NCBI RefSeq assembly: GCF_030658505.1
Contig: NZ_JAUTXR010000161.1
Span: forward strand, 1-64,000
Reading direction: 5' to 3'
Source of the DNA: Stenotrophomonas raiganjensis (SeqCode)
GTDB taxonomy: Bacteria > Pseudomonadota > Gammaproteobacteria > Xanthomonadales > Xanthomonadaceae
Length of the DNA: 64,000 nt
A program made the position numbers and the translations under genes. The notes under the pieces were generated by a model, which had not been told where the DNA came from, did not search any database, and was given only the letters and a program-made list of their open reading frames with translations. This document shows, piece after piece, positions 53,247 to 64,000 of this stretch. Within the stretch, counting starts at the first letter, position 1. The number at the start of each line of letters is the position of its first letter.

Positions 53247-54751
53247 GTCCTTCGATGTTGCTTTCGCAGTTGCTTCCGGACGTGGCCCTGGCGGGCCATG
53301 ATCCCGTTCTGACCGGCCTGGTGCTGGACAGCCGCGCCGTGCGCCCCGGCGATGCCTTCGTCGCCATCGCCGGTTTCGGTGCGCATGGCCTGGGCTTTGC
53401 CGAGCAGGCCCGCGCGGCCGGTGCCAGCGCCATCCTGTTCGAGCCACCGGCACCGGCCGAGCTGCCGGCGCCGGCCGATGCGATTGCCGTGCCGGGCCTG
53501 CGTGCGCGCATGGGGGCGATGGCCGACCAGTTCCATGGCGCGCCGTCGCGGGCGATGGCGATGGTCGGTGTCACCGGCACCAACGGCAAGACCTCCACCG
53601 TGCAGCTGCTGGCCCAGGCCTGGCACCTGCTCGGTACGCCCAGTGGCAGTATCGGCACGCTGGGCGCCGGACTTTATGGTGCGGTTGAACCGACCGGCTT
53701 CACCACGCCGCTGGTGCTGCAGATGCATGCGCTGCTGGCGCAGCTGCGCGATGCCGGCGCGCGCGCGGTGGCGATGGAAGTCAGCTCGCACGCGCTGGAC
53801 CAGGGCCGCGTGGATGCCGTGCACTACGACGTGGCGGTGTTCACCAACCTCACCCGCGACCATCTGGACTACCACGGCGACATGGCCAGCTACGGCGCGG
53901 CCAAGGCGCGGCTGTTCCATCGCCCGGGCCTGAAGGCAGCGGTGGTCAACCTGGACGACGCCTTCGGTCGCCAGCTGTTCGCCGGCCTGCCGGCGGGCGT
54001 GCAGCCGATCGGCCTGAGCTCGCGCGGTGCCACCGACGCCAGCGTGCGCGCCGAGGCGCTGCAGCTGGACGGCCGTGGCATTGCCTTCGAACTGGTCATC
54101 GACGGCCAGCGCGCGGCGGTGCAGTCGCCGCTGCTGGGCCGCTTCAACGTGGACAACCTGCTGGCGGTGGCCGGCACCCTGCATGCGCAGGGCCAGCCGC
54201 TGCCGCGCATTGCCGAGGTGCTGTCGGCACTGCAGCCGATCCGTGGCCGCATGAACCGCCTGGGCGGCGAAGACGGCCTGCCGACCGTGGTGGTGGATTA
54301 CGCGCATACCCCGGACGCGCTGGAACAGGCGCTGGACAGCCTGCACGGCCATCTGCAGGGCACGCTGTTCTGCGTGTTCGGCTGCGGTGGCGAGCGTGAT
54401 ACCGGCAAGCGCCCGCAGATGGCCGCGATCGCCGAGCGCCTGGCCAACCAGGTCATCGTCACCGACGACAACCCGCGTGGCGAAGATGGCGACGTGATCG
54501 TGGCCGACATCCTGGCCGGTTTCCATAACGCCGGTGCCGTGACCGTGCAGCGCAGCCGCGCGCGTGCGATCGGCCTGGCGGTGAAGCGCGCCGGTGCCGG
54601 CGACATCATCCTGATTGCCGGCAAGGGCCACGAGCCGTACCAGGAAGTGAATGGCGTGCGCCATGACTTCGACGACACCGAAGTGGCCGCGGCGGCACTG
54701 GCGGCCAAGGCCGGGGTGCTCAGCGCGCAGGCCGGGGAGGGCGCCGCATGA
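53243..54751 (+). CDS. murE: UDP-MurNAc-tripeptide (meso-DAP adding) ligase
   Basis: 502 residues. Three Mur-ligase domains: N-terminal [19 protein letters not shown] site [25 protein letters not shown] and [14 protein letters not shown] with the carbamylated-Lys region, and C-terminal [29 protein letters not shown] and TDDNPRGED. The D-N-P-R motif is the meso-diaminopimelate selector. ATGA overlap with murF. Confidence 0.97.
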   Translation: MSPSMLLSQLLPDVALAGHDPVLTGLVLDSRAVRPGDAFVAIAGFGAHGLGFAEQARAAGASAILFEPPAPAELPAPADAIAVPGLRARMGAMADQFHGAPSRAMAMVGVTGTNGKTSTVQLLAQAWHLLGTPSGSIGTLGAGLYGAVEPTGFTTPLVLQMHALLAQLRDAGARAVAMEVSSHALDQGRVDAVHYDVAVFTNLTRDHLDYHGDMASYGAAKARLFHRPGLKAAVVNLDDAFGRQLFAGLPAGVQPIGLSSRGATDASVRAEALQLDGRGIAFELVIDGQRAAVQSPLLGRFNVDNLLAVAGTLHAQGQPLPRIAEVLSALQPIRGRMNRLGGEDGLPTVVVDYAHTPDALEQALDSLHGHLQGTLFCVFGCGGERDTGKRPQMAAIAERLANQVIVTDDNPRGEDGDVIVADILAGFHNAGAVTVQRSRARAIGLAVKRAGAGDIILIAGKGHEPYQEVNGVRHDFDDTEVAAAALAAKAGVLSAQAGEGAA

Positions 54752-56131
54752 AGCGCACCCTGCTTTCGCTGATCGCACACTGGGCCGGCGGCGAGATCCA
54801 CGGCGATGACGTGGCCATCGATGCGGTCAGCAACGACACCCGCAACCTCGGCCCGGGCTGCCTGTATGTGGCACTGCGCGGCGAGCGTTTCGACGGTCAT
54901 GACTTTGCTGCCGACGCACAGGCGCGCGGTGCCAGCGCGCTGCTGGTCGAGCGCCTGTTGCCGATCGAGCTGCCGCAGGTGCTGGTGGCCGACAGCGAGC
55001 TGGCGCTGGCGAAGATCGCCACCGGCATGCAGCGCGACCGCGATACCGAGGTGTTCGCGATCACCGGCAGCAACGGCAAGACCAGCGTGAAGAGCCTGCT
55101 GCTGTCGATCCTGCAGCAGGTGGCCCAGCACGCGCATAAGGTGGTCTACGCCAACCCGGGCAACCGCAACAACGAGATCGGCCTGCCGCTGGCAGTGATC
55201 GACGCGCCGGAAGATGCCGACTACGCCGTCTACGAGATGGGCGCGGGCAAGCCGGGCGACATCGCCTACCTGACCGACATCGCCCGCCCGCGCTATGCGC
55301 TGGTCAACAACATCGCTCCTGCCCACCTGGAGCGGATGGGCAGCCTGCTCGGCGTGGCCGTCACCAAGGGCGCGATCTACACGGCGCTGCCGGCCGACGG
55401 CGTGGCGGTGATCAACGCCGACGATGCCTACGGCCGCTGGTTCGAGCAGCACTTCGTGGGTCGCCCGGCACGTTGCCGCGTGCTGCGCTATGGCCTGGAA
55501 CACTCTGCGGACGTGACTGCGCGCGACATCCGTGCCGGCGCGCAGGGCAGCCAGTTCACCCTCGTTACGCCGGCCGGCGAAGCCCGCGTGGTACTGGGCC
55601 TGCCGGGTCGCCACAACGTCAGCAATGCACTGGCCGCTGCCAGCCTGGCGCTGGCGGCCGGTGCCGAGGTGGCGCTGATCGCGGCGGGCCTGGCTGAAGC
55701 ACAGCCGGTGCCGGGCCGGCAGATCGCCCATCAGCTGCGCAACGGCGCGGTGCTGGTTGACGACAGCTACAACGCCAACCCCGGTTCGCTGGGCGCCGCC
55801 ATCGATGCGCTGGCCGCCGCCCCGGAAGAGGGCTGGCTGGTGCTGGGTGACATGCGCGAGCTGGGCCCGGATGCCGAGGCGCTGCATGCGCAGGCCGGCA
55901 TCCGTGCGCGCGCCGCTGGCCTGAAGCGCCTGTATGCGCTGGGCCCGCTCAGTGCCGCCGCCGCCACCGCCTTTGGCGAAGGCGGCCGTCATTTCGCCAC
56001 CCATGACGCGCTGTCGCAGGCGCTGAAGGACGAGCTGCACGCCGGCGTGCGCTGCCTGGTCAAGGGTTCCCGTGGCAGCGCCATGGACACGATTGTCAAA
56101 GCGCTGCTGGCGCAAGGAGAGGAATCCCCGC

Positions 56132-56142
<11 letters not shown>
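54748..56142 (+). CDS. murF: UDP-MurNAc-tripeptide:D-Ala-D-Ala ligase
   Basis: 464 residues. [29 protein letters not shown] site [40 protein letters not shown] and [18 protein letters not shown] are MurF-typical. It completes the UDP-MurNAc-pentapeptide. The 3' end overlaps mraY by 11 bp. Confidence 0.97.
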
Positions 56143-57217
<1,075 letters not shown>

Positions 57218-57218
57218 G

Positions 57219-58550
57219 ATGAACGACCTGTCCCGCCAGGCAACACGCCTTGAAGCCATCGAAGGCAGCTACGACAAGTGGCTGCTGGGCGCGATCATCG
57301 CGCTCACCGGCGTCGGCGTGGTGATGGTGGCGTCCAGCTCGATCGCTTTGATGAGCAGCCCGTTCTATTACCTCAACCGCCACCTGATCTTCCTGGCGGT
57401 GGGCATCGTGCTGGCGGTGGTCGCCGCCCGCACGGAGCTGAAGTCCATCGAGCAGTACAACCAGATGCTGCTGCTGGGCTGCTTCGTGCTGCTGCTGGCG
57501 GTGTTCATGCCGGGCCTGGGCAGCACGGTCAACGGTGCGCGCCGCTGGATCAACCTGGGCATTTCCAAGTTCCAGACGGTCGAAGCGGTGAAGGTGCTCT
57601 ACATCGTCTGGCTGTCCAGCTACCTGGTGCGTTTCCGCGACGAGGTCAATGCAACCTGGCCGGCGATGCTCAAGCCGCTGGGCGTGGCGGGTGCGCTGGT
57701 ACTGCTGTTGCTGCTGCAGCCGGACTTCGGTTCCTCGACCCTGCTGCTGGCGATCACCGCCGGCATGCTGGTGCTGGGTGGGGTGAACATGCCGCGCATG
57801 TCGATGCCGGTGATCATCGGCCTGGTCGGCATGAGCGCACTGGCGATCATCGAGCCGTACCGCATGCGCCGCATCACCTCCTTCCTGGACCCGTGGGCCG
57901 ACCAGCAGGGCGACGGCTACCAGCTGTCGAACGCGCTGATGGCGGTGGGCCGCGGCGAGTGGACCGGCGTCGGCCTGGGCAACTCGGTGCAGAAGCTGTA
58001 CTACCTGCCCGAAGCGCATACCGACTTCATCTTCTCGGTCACCGCCGAGGAATTCGGCTTCCTGGGCACCTGCGTGATCGTGGCGCTGTACGCGCTGCTG
58101 GTCGGCCGGACCTTCTGGCTGGGCATGCGCTGCGTGGAAATGAAGCGGCACTTCTCCGGCTACATCGCCTTCGGCATCGGCCTGTGGATCAGCATGCAGA
58201 CCTTCGTCTCGATCGGCGTGAACCTGGGCATCCTGCCGACCAAGGGCCTGACCCTGCCGCTGATCTCCTCCGGCGGTTCGTCGGTGCTGATGACCTGCGT
58301 GGCGATGGGCCTGCTGCTGCGCGTGTCGTATGAACTCAAGCGCGCCGAGCGCCGCCAGGCCGTGCGCATCGGTGGTGCTGAAGACGCCGTTGCCGAGCCG
58401 GTGGACGCACCCTCCGCGCCGGCATCAACCAGCGTGCCGATGAGCGCCGAACCGGCAGCGGCCGACACCACGGCCCCGGCGTCGGCCGCAGCGCGTGGCA
58501 CCAGCCGCCTGCAGTCGCGCATCGAACCGACCTTCGGGAGGCTGTCATGA
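57219..58550 (+). CDS. ftsW: Septal peptidoglycan glycosyltransferase FtsW (SEDS family)
   Basis: 443 residues, ten membrane helices. SEDS motifs: [94 protein letters not shown] and the C-terminal [20 protein letters not shown] ~70-residue Ala/Pro-rich cytoplasmic tail is longer than in E. coli. It polymerises lipid II together with FtsI. ATGA overlap with murG. Confidence 0.97.
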   Translation: MNDLSRQATRLEAIEGSYDKWLLGAIIALTGVGVVMVASSSIALMSSPFYYLNRHLIFLAVGIVLAVVAARTELKSIEQYNQMLLLGCFVLLLAVFMPGLGSTVNGARRWINLGISKFQTVEAVKVLYIVWLSSYLVRFRDEVNATWPAMLKPLGVAGALVLLLLLQPDFGSSTLLLAITAGMLVLGGVNMPRMSMPVIIGLVGMSALAIIEPYRMRRITSFLDPWADQQGDGYQLSNALMAVGRGEWTGVGLGNSVQKLYYLPEAHTDFIFSVTAEEFGFLGTCVIVALYALLVGRTFWLGMRCVEMKRHFSGYIAFGIGLWISMQTFVSIGVNLGILPTKGLTLPLISSGGSSVLMTCVAMGLLLRVSYELKRAERRQAVRIGGAEDAVAEPVDAPSAPASTSVPMSAEPAAADTTAPASAAARGTSRLQSRIEPTFGRLS

Positions 58551-59635
58551 GTGCAGCCAACGAGACGGGGCGCCCGGTGATGATCCTGGCCGGTGGCACC
58601 GGCGGGCACATCTTCCCCGGCCTGGCCGTGGCCCGCGTGCTGCGCGAGCGTGGCGTGCCGGTGACCTGGATGGGCGCCGACGGTGCGATGGAAACCCGCC
58701 TGGTGCCGCAGCACGACATTCCGATCGACACCCTGGCCATCACCGGCCTGCGCGGCAAGGGCAAGCTGGCCCTGCTGGGCGCGCCGTGGCGCCTGATGCG
58801 CGCGCTGCGCGCGGCCGGCATGATCATCCGCAGGCGCCAGCCGCGTGCCGTGGTCGCCTTCGGTGGCTTTGCCTCTGGCCCCGGTGGCATGGCCACGCGC
58901 CTGCACGGCCTGCCGCTGCTGGTTCACGAACAGAATCGCGCTCCCGGCATGACCAATCGCATCCTGTCGCGCTATGCGCGCCGGTTGCTGACCGGCTTCC
59001 CGGGTACCTTCGCCAAGGGCGAGGAGTTCGTCGGCAACCCGGTGCGCGCGGAGATCGCCGCCATCGCTCCGCCGGAACAGCGCTTCGCCGACCGCCAGGG
59101 GCCGCTGCGCGTGCTGGTGGTCGGTGGCAGCCAGGGTGCACGTGCACTCAACACCGGCGTGCCGCAGGCGATCGCCGCGCTCGGCGCCGGGGTATCGGTG
59201 CAGGTGCGCCACCAGAGTGGCGAAAAGATGCATGCCGAAGCGGTCGAGGCGTATGCCACGGCCGGCGTGCAGGCTGAAATCACCCCGTTCATCGCCGACA
59301 TGGCCGAGGCCTTCGCCTGGGCCGACCTGGTGGTGTGCCGTGCCGGTGCATCGACGCTGGCCGAGCTGTGCGCGGCGGGTGTCGGCAGTGTGCTGGTGCC
59401 ATTCCCCGCTGCCGTCGACGATCACCAGACCCGCAATGCGGAGTACCTGGTCGAGCGCGGCGCGGCGGTTTTGCTGAAGCAGGACGGAACGCTGGCTGAC
59501 GGCATTGCCGCACTGCTGCGCGATCTGTCCGAAAATCCCGCCCGCCGCATGCAGATGGCGCAAGCCGCGCGTGCCCTGGCCAAGGTCGATGCCGCCGAGC
59601 GCATCGCCGATATCATTCTCGAGGAAGCTGTATGA
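58547..59635 (+). CDS. murG: UDP-GlcNAc:lipid I GlcNAc-transferase
   Basis: 362 residues. GT-B fold with [60 protein letters not shown] and [40 protein letters not shown]. It makes lipid II on the inner face of the membrane. Confidence 0.97.
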   Translation: MSAANETGRPVMILAGGTGGHIFPGLAVARVLRERGVPVTWMGADGAMETRLVPQHDIPIDTLAITGLRGKGKLALLGAPWRLMRALRAAGMIIRRRQPRAVVAFGGFASGPGGMATRLHGLPLLVHEQNRAPGMTNRILSRYARRLLTGFPGTFAKGEEFVGNPVRAEIAAIAPPEQRFADRQGPLRVLVVGGSQGARALNTGVPQAIAALGAGVSVQVRHQSGEKMHAEAVEAYATAGVQAEITPFIADMAEAFAWADLVVCRAGASTLAELCAAGVGSVLVPFPAAVDDHQTRNAEYLVERGAAVLLKQDGTLADGIAALLRDLSENPARRMQMAQAARALAKVDAAERIADIILEEAV

Positions 59636-59675
59636 AGAAGGCATGCCACCGCGCCTGCCCTGCGCGAGGCCGCGC

Positions 59676-61112
59676 ATGATCCGTCGCCTGCACGACACCA
59701 ACGACCTGGTGCGCGCGTTCCCGCGCGTGCATTTCGTCGGCATCGGCGGCACCGGCATGAGCGGCATCGCCGAAGTGATGCTGACGCTGGGCTATGAAGT
59801 GTCCGGTTCGGACAACGCTGACAACGTGGCGACCCGCCGCCTGGCTAGCCTGGGTGCGCGCATCATGCGCGGCCACTCGGCAGCCAATGTGCTGGGCACC
59901 GACTGCGTGGTGGTCTCCAGCGCCATCCGTGAGGACAACCCGGAACTGATGGAAGCGCGCAGCCAGCGCATTCCGATCATGCCGCGTGCGGCGATGCTGG
60001 CCGAGCTGATGCGCTTCCGCCGTGGCATCGCGGTGGCCGGTACCCATGGCAAGACCACCACCACCAGCCTGACCGCTGCGGTGCTGAGCGAAGGTGGCCT
60101 GGACCCGACCTTCGTGATCGGCGGCCAACTGCTGGCTGCTGGCGCCAACGCCAAGCTGGGCGGTGGGCAGTGGCTGGTGGCCGAGGCCGACGAAAGCGAT
60201 GGCAGCTTCCTGCGCCTGAACCCGCTGATGTCGATCATCACGAACATTGATGCCGATCACCTGGAAAACTACGGCAACGACTTTGCCCGCGTGCAGGCGG
60301 CGTTCGCAGAGTTCCTGCAGCGCCTGCCGTTCTACGGCCTGGCGGTGCTGTGCATCGATGACCCGGAAGTGGCCGCACTGGCCGCCAGGACCCCGCGCCA
60401 CGTGATGAGCTACGGCATGAGCCCGCAGGCCGACGTGCGCGCCGAGAACGTGGTGCAGGAAGGTTCGCGGATGCGCTTCACCCTGCGCCTGCCGCAGGGC
60501 ACCAGCCAGGAAGTGGTGCTGGCGCTGCCGGGCAAGCACAACGTGCTGAACGCACTGGCCGCTGCGGCAGTGGGCTGGCAGCTGGGCGTGGCACCGGACG
60601 CCATCGCGCGCGCGCTGGAAGGGTTTGCCGGTGTCGGCCGTCGCTTCAACGATCTGGGCGAGGTGACCACCGCCAGTGGCGCCAAGGTGCGCATCATCGA
60701 CGATTACGGTCATCACCCGAGCGAACTGGAAGCCGTATTCGCCGCCGCCCGTGGTGGCTGGGCCGACAAGCGCCTGGTGGTGGCCTTCCAGCCGCATCGC
60801 TACAGCCGTACCCGCGACCAGTTCGACAAGTTCGCCGCGGTGCTGTCCAGCGTCGACGCGCTGGTGCTGAGCGAAGTCTATCCGGCAGGTGAGGAACCGA
60901 TCGCCGGTGCCGACTCGCATGCGCTGGCCCGCGCCATCCGCGCGCGCGGCCGCAGCGAGCCAGTGGTGGTGGGCAAGGCCGCCGAGCTGGCCGGCGTGCT
61001 GCCGGACGTGCTGCAGGACGGTGACCTGTTGCTGATGATGGGCGCCGGCGACATCGGCGCCGTGGCCACCCATATCGCGGTGGAAGGCTTCAAGGGGGAG
61101 GGCGAGGCGTGA
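59676..61112 (+). CDS. murC: UDP-N-acetylmuramate:L-alanine ligase
   Basis: 478 residues from ATG 59676 (GAGG upstream). Marks: [31 protein letters not shown] site [36 protein letters not shown] and [14 protein letters not shown]. It adds the first residue of the stem peptide. The 40-bp gap after murG is one of the few non-overlapping junctions in the cluster. Confidence 0.97.
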   Translation: MIRRLHDTNDLVRAFPRVHFVGIGGTGMSGIAEVMLTLGYEVSGSDNADNVATRRLASLGARIMRGHSAANVLGTDCVVVSSAIREDNPELMEARSQRIPIMPRAAMLAELMRFRRGIAVAGTHGKTTTTSLTAAVLSEGGLDPTFVIGGQLLAAGANAKLGGGQWLVAEADESDGSFLRLNPLMSIITNIDADHLENYGNDFARVQAAFAEFLQRLPFYGLAVLCIDDPEVAALAARTPRHVMSYGMSPQADVRAENVVQEGSRMRFTLRLPQGTSQEVVLALPGKHNVLNALAAAAVGWQLGVAPDAIARALEGFAGVGRRFNDLGEVTTASGAKVRIIDDYGHHPSELEAVFAAARGGWADKRLVVAFQPHRYSRTRDQFDKFAAVLSSVDALVLSEVYPAGEEPIAGADSHALARAIRARGRSEPVVVGKAAELAGVLPDVLQDGDLLLMMGAGDIGAVATHIAVEGFKGEGEA

Positions 61113-62071
61113 GCACGCTGACCTTCCCGCCGCTGCGCGTGACCGACCCGGCCGAGTTCGGTCGCGTCGCCGTGCTGCTCGGCGGCAGCTCCAGCGAACG
61201 TGAAGTGTCGCTGGACTCGGGCCGCAACGTGCTTGAAGCCCTGCAGTCGCGCGGCGTCGATGCATTCGCCGTGGACGGCATCCCGGCGCTGGCCAAGGCG
61301 CTGGCCGCCGGCGGCATCGACCGCGTGTTCAACATCCTGCACGGCCACAACGGTGGCGGTGAGGACGGCATCGTGCAGGGCCTGATGGACGCCTTCGGCG
61401 TGCCGTACACCGGCTCGAACGTGCTGGGTTCGGCGCTGAGCATGGACAAGATCCGCACCAAGCAGGTGTGGCTGTCGCTGGGCCTGCCGACCCCGCAGTA
61501 CCGGAAGGTCACTGCCGAAGACGTGCATGCCAACGCCGCCACGCTCGGTCTTCCGGTGGTGGTGAAGCCGGCCAACGAAGGTTCCAGCGTGGGCATCAGC
61601 CGGGTGACCGACGAGGCCGGCCTGGATGAGGCGGTGGCGCTGGCCGCGCGCTACGACGGCCAGCTGCTGATGGAACAGATGGTGGTCGGCGACGAACTGA
61701 CCGTGGCCATCCTTGGCGACGTCGCACTGCCGTCGATCCGCATCGTGCCCAAGGGCCAGTGGTACGACTACAACGCCAAGTACATCGCCGAGGACACCCA
61801 GTACCTGTGCCCGGGCCTGGACGGTGACGCCGAGGACGAGATCCGGCGCATCGCGCTGGCCGCGTTCCGTGCCGCCGGCTGCCGTGGCTGGGGCCGCGTG
61901 GACGTGATGCGCGATCGCGCCAGCGGCCGTTTCTTCCTGCTGGAAGTGAACACCGCGCCGGGCATGACCAGCCACTCGCTGGTGCCCAAGGCGGCCCGCC
62001 AGGCTGGCATCGGTTTCGAGGAACTGGTGTGGCGCGTGCTGGAACAGACCCTGGAGGCCTCGCAGGCATGA
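61109..62071 (+). CDS. ddlB: D-alanine:D-alanine ligase
   Basis: 320 residues from GTG 61109 (GTGA overlap with murC). ATP-grasp enzyme: [69 protein letters not shown] and [18 protein letters not shown]. It provides D-Ala-D-Ala for MurF. Position in dcw supports the B-type isozyme. Confidence 0.97.
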   Translation: MSTLTFPPLRVTDPAEFGRVAVLLGGSSSEREVSLDSGRNVLEALQSRGVDAFAVDGIPALAKALAAGGIDRVFNILHGHNGGGEDGIVQGLMDAFGVPYTGSNVLGSALSMDKIRTKQVWLSLGLPTPQYRKVTAEDVHANAATLGLPVVVKPANEGSSVGISRVTDEAGLDEAVALAARYDGQLLMEQMVVGDELTVAILGDVALPSIRIVPKGQWYDYNAKYIAEDTQYLCPGLDGDAEDEIRRIALAAFRAAGCRGWGRVDVMRDRASGRFFLLEVNTAPGMTSHSLVPKAARQAGIGFEELVWRVLEQTLEASQA

Positions 62072-62817
62072 ACGCGGTGCTGCGCATCTTCGTCTGGCTG
62101 TTGGCGCTGTCGGTGGTTGCACTGCCGGTGGTGGCCGTGGTCAATGGCTGGGTCGGCGCCGAGCGCTGGCCGCTGGCGAAGCTGCGCGTGCATGGTGAGT
62201 TCAAGCGGGTGCCGGCCGAGCAGCTGCAGCAGGTGCTGCTGCCGTACGCGCGCGCCGGCTTCTTCGCGGTCAAGCTGCAGGATGCGCAGGACGCACTGGA
62301 AAAACTGCCGTGGGTAGAGAGCGCGCAGGTGCGCAAGCAGTGGCCGGACGTGCTGGAAGTGACCCTGGTCGAGCACAAGCCGTTCGCGCGCTGGGGCAAT
62401 GACCGCCTGGTGTCCGAGCAGGGCAAGCTGTTCCCCACGCCGAAGAAGCTGGCCGATCTGGCGCTGCCCGAACTGGATGGCCCGGACAGCCAGGCCGAAG
62501 AAGTGATGAAGCTGTACAGCGACTCGCGTGCATTGTTCGCACCGGCCGGCGTCGACGTGCGCCGGGTGACGATGGATGCACGCGGCAGCTGGTCGCTGGT
62601 GCTGAGCAACGGCACCGAAGTGGTGGTTGGCCGTGATGACGCGCGCTCGCGCATGCAGCGCTTCGTCAAGGTGCTGCCGCAGCTCAACCGCCAGGACGCG
62701 CCGATCGAGCGCGCCGACCTCCGTTACACCAATGGTTTCACGCTGAGCTGGGGTACCCCGGCCACGCCGGCGAAAACGCCGGCGACCCCGGCCAGAAGCA
62801 CGCAGGAAAGGACATGA
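62068..62817 (+). CDS. ftsQ: Cell division protein FtsQ
   Basis: 249 residues. One membrane helix ([22 protein letters not shown]), a POTRA domain ([48 protein letters not shown]) and the FtsQ domain ([35 protein letters not shown]). Scaffold of the FtsQLB complex. The C-terminus ends in a short Thr/Pro/Ala repeat. ATGA overlap at both ends. Confidence 0.97.
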   Translation: MNAVLRIFVWLLALSVVALPVVAVVNGWVGAERWPLAKLRVHGEFKRVPAEQLQQVLLPYARAGFFAVKLQDAQDALEKLPWVESAQVRKQWPDVLEVTLVEHKPFARWGNDRLVSEQGKLFPTPKKLADLALPELDGPDSQAEEVMKLYSDSRALFAPAGVDVRRVTMDARGSWSLVLSNGTEVVVGRDDARSRMQRFVKVLPQLNRQDAPIERADLRYTNGFTLSWGTPATPAKTPATPARSTQERT

Positions 62818-64000
62818 ATCGCAAGGGTGACAAATCGCTGATCGTTGGCCTGGACATCGGCACCTCCAAGGTGGTGGCGCTGGTGGGCGAGTATTCGCCG
62901 GGCAACCCGATCGAAGTGATCGGCATCGGCTCGCACGAATCGCGCGGGCTCAAGCGTGGCGTGGTGGTGGACATCGAATCGACCGTGCAGTCGATCCAGC
63001 GTGCGGTGGAAGAAGCCGAGCTGATGGCTGGCTGCGAGATCCGCTCGGTGTATGCCTCGATCTCCGGCAACCACGTGCAGTGCAAGAACTCGCCGGGCAT
63101 CGTGCCGATCCGCGACGGCGAGGTGACCTGGGGTGACCTGGACCGCGTGCTCGACGCCGCCAAGGCGGTGGCGATCCCGGCCGACCAGAAGATCCTGCAC
63201 GCGATCCCGCGCGAGTACGTGCTGGACGATTCGCAGGAAGGCATCCGCAACCCGGTCGGCATGACCGGCGTGCGCCTGGAGGTGCACGCGCACTTGGTGG
63301 TGTGCGCGCAGTCGGCCGCGGCCAACATCAGCAAGTGCGTGCAGCGCTGCGGCCTGCAGGTGGACGACCTGGTGCTGTCTTCGCTGGCCTCCAGCGTGGC
63401 GGTGCTGACCGCCGACGAACGCGAGCTGGGCGTGGTGCTGGTCGACATGGGCGCCGGCACCACCGACATCGCTGTGTTCGTGCAGGGCGCGATCTGCCAT
63501 ACCGCCTCGCTGCCGATTGCTGGCGACCACGTGACCAACGACATCGCGCACATGCTGCGCACGCCGACCCCGGAAGCCGAGCAGATCAAGGTGCGCTATG
63601 CCTGCGCCCTGGCCCAGCTGGCCACCGCCGAGGAGAGCATCCAGGTACCGTCGGTGGGTGACCGCCCGCCGCGCCGCATGCCGCGCCATTCGCTGGCGCA
63701 GGCGGTGCAGGGCCGCTACGAGGAAATCTTCGAGATGGTGCAGGCCGAGCTGCGCCGCTCCGGTTTCGAGGAACTGGTGCGCGCCGGCATGGTGCTGACC
63801 GGTGGTGCCTCGAAGATGGAAGGCGTGGTCGAACTGGCCGAGGAAATGCTGCAGATGCCGGTGCGCGTGGGCATCCCGCAGCACGTCACCGGCCTCGGCG
63901 AAGTAGTAGGCAATCCGGTGCACGCCACCGGCGTCGGCCTGCTGCTGATGGGCAGCCAGATCGAGCACCCGCGGCGGCCGTCGCTGCCCACCGGGCGCGC
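62814..64000 (+). CDS. ftsA: Cell division protein FtsA (3' end beyond window)
   Basis: 395 codons are present and the frame is open at the edge. Actin-fold marks: SLIVGLDIGTSKVVALVGE, the SHS2 (1C) region SISGNHVQCKNSPGIVPIRDGEVT, VVLVDMGAGTTDIAVF and VLTGGASKMEGVVELAEEML. AAAGGA (AGGAAAGGAC) precedes ATG 62814. It tethers FtsZ to the membrane; the C-terminal amphipathic helix lies outside the window. Confidence 0.97.
   Translation, partial: MNRKGDKSLIVGLDIGTSKVVALVGEYSPGNPIEVIGIGSHESRGLKRGVVVDIESTVQSIQRAVEEAELMAGCEIRSVYASISGNHVQCKNSPGIVPIRDGEVTWGDLDRVLDAAKAVAIPADQKILHAIPREYVLDDSQEGIRNPVGMTGVRLEVHAHLVVCAQSAAANISKCVQRCGLQVDDLVLSSLASSVAVLTADERELGVVLVDMGAGTTDIAVFVQGAICHTASLPIAGDHVTNDIAHMLRTPTPEAEQIKVRYACALAQLATAEESIQVPSVGDRPPRRMPRHSLAQAVQGRYEEIFEMVQAELRRSGFEELVRAGMVLTGGASKMEGVVELAEEMLQMPVRVGIPQHVTGLGEVVGNPVHATGVGLLLMGSQIEHPRRPSLPTGR

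Overview
The window comes from a high-GC gammaproteobacterium of the Xanthomonadaceae, most likely a member of the Stenotrophomonas maltophilia complex. The evidence is a pilin with the Smf-1 mature N-terminus, many short GTAG-bearing palindromes of the SMAG/REP type described in S. maltophilia, an Ax21-family outer-membrane protein, and a division/cell-wall (dcw) cluster that lacks murD between mraY and ftsW, as in Xanthomonas and Stenotrophomonas.

Layout. 1-2206: the 3' end of an IS110-type transposase, an extreme poly-G stretch, two overlapping family-2 glycosyltransferase genes and a REP pair. 2257-3438: pncB. 3455-9315: fimbrial region, with a short pilin-like gene divergent from the Smf-1 chaperone-usher operon (pilin, chaperone, usher, tip subunit). 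9583-17938: a four-gene overlapping operon for a surface polysaccharide (WecB epimerase, BcsB-like periplasmic protein, NfrB-like inner-membrane glycosyltransferase with a C-terminal MshEN-type cyclic-di-GMP module, NfrA-like TPR/outer-membrane protein), facing a DUF4434 lipoprotein (17932-18936). 19020-22101: AzgA-type purine permease and EttA on the minus strand. 22355-27108: an RcnB-like protein, glyA, a tandem pair of small membrane proteins, nrdR and ribD.

27144-31472 is an accessory block on the minus strand. It holds two secreted hypotheticals and a type VI effector module in the order PAAR, DUF4123 adaptor, small co-chaperone candidate, Tox-REase-5 toxin, Imm52 immunity. An Ax21-family gene follows. 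An FMN riboswitch (32683-32822) then precedes ribE-ribB(A)-ribH-nusB, followed by thiL. Downstream lie a small unknown gene with a strongly structured leader, a second and diverged Tox-REase-5/Imm52 pair without delivery genes (38221-39767), an OafA-type acyltransferase, a FAD-linked oxidase with a YdjM-like membrane protein, yraN-lpoA divergent from rsmI, the RNase P RNA gene, a DM13-domain protein and an NRDE-family protein.

49716-64000 is the dcw cluster mraZ-rsmH-ftsL-ftsI-murE-murF-mraY-ftsW-murG-murC-ddlB-ftsQ-ftsA. It is almost wholly overlapping (ATGA/GTGA junctions), starts from a clear sigma-70 promoter and runs off the window inside ftsA.

The most interesting parts are the predicted c-di-GMP-controlled polysaccharide locus, which combines NGR-type (N4 receptor) genes with a BcsB-like protein and a putative hydrolase, and the two related but unequal Tox-REase-5/Imm52 loci flanking the riboflavin genes. 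No tRNA, rRNA or CRISPR array was seen.
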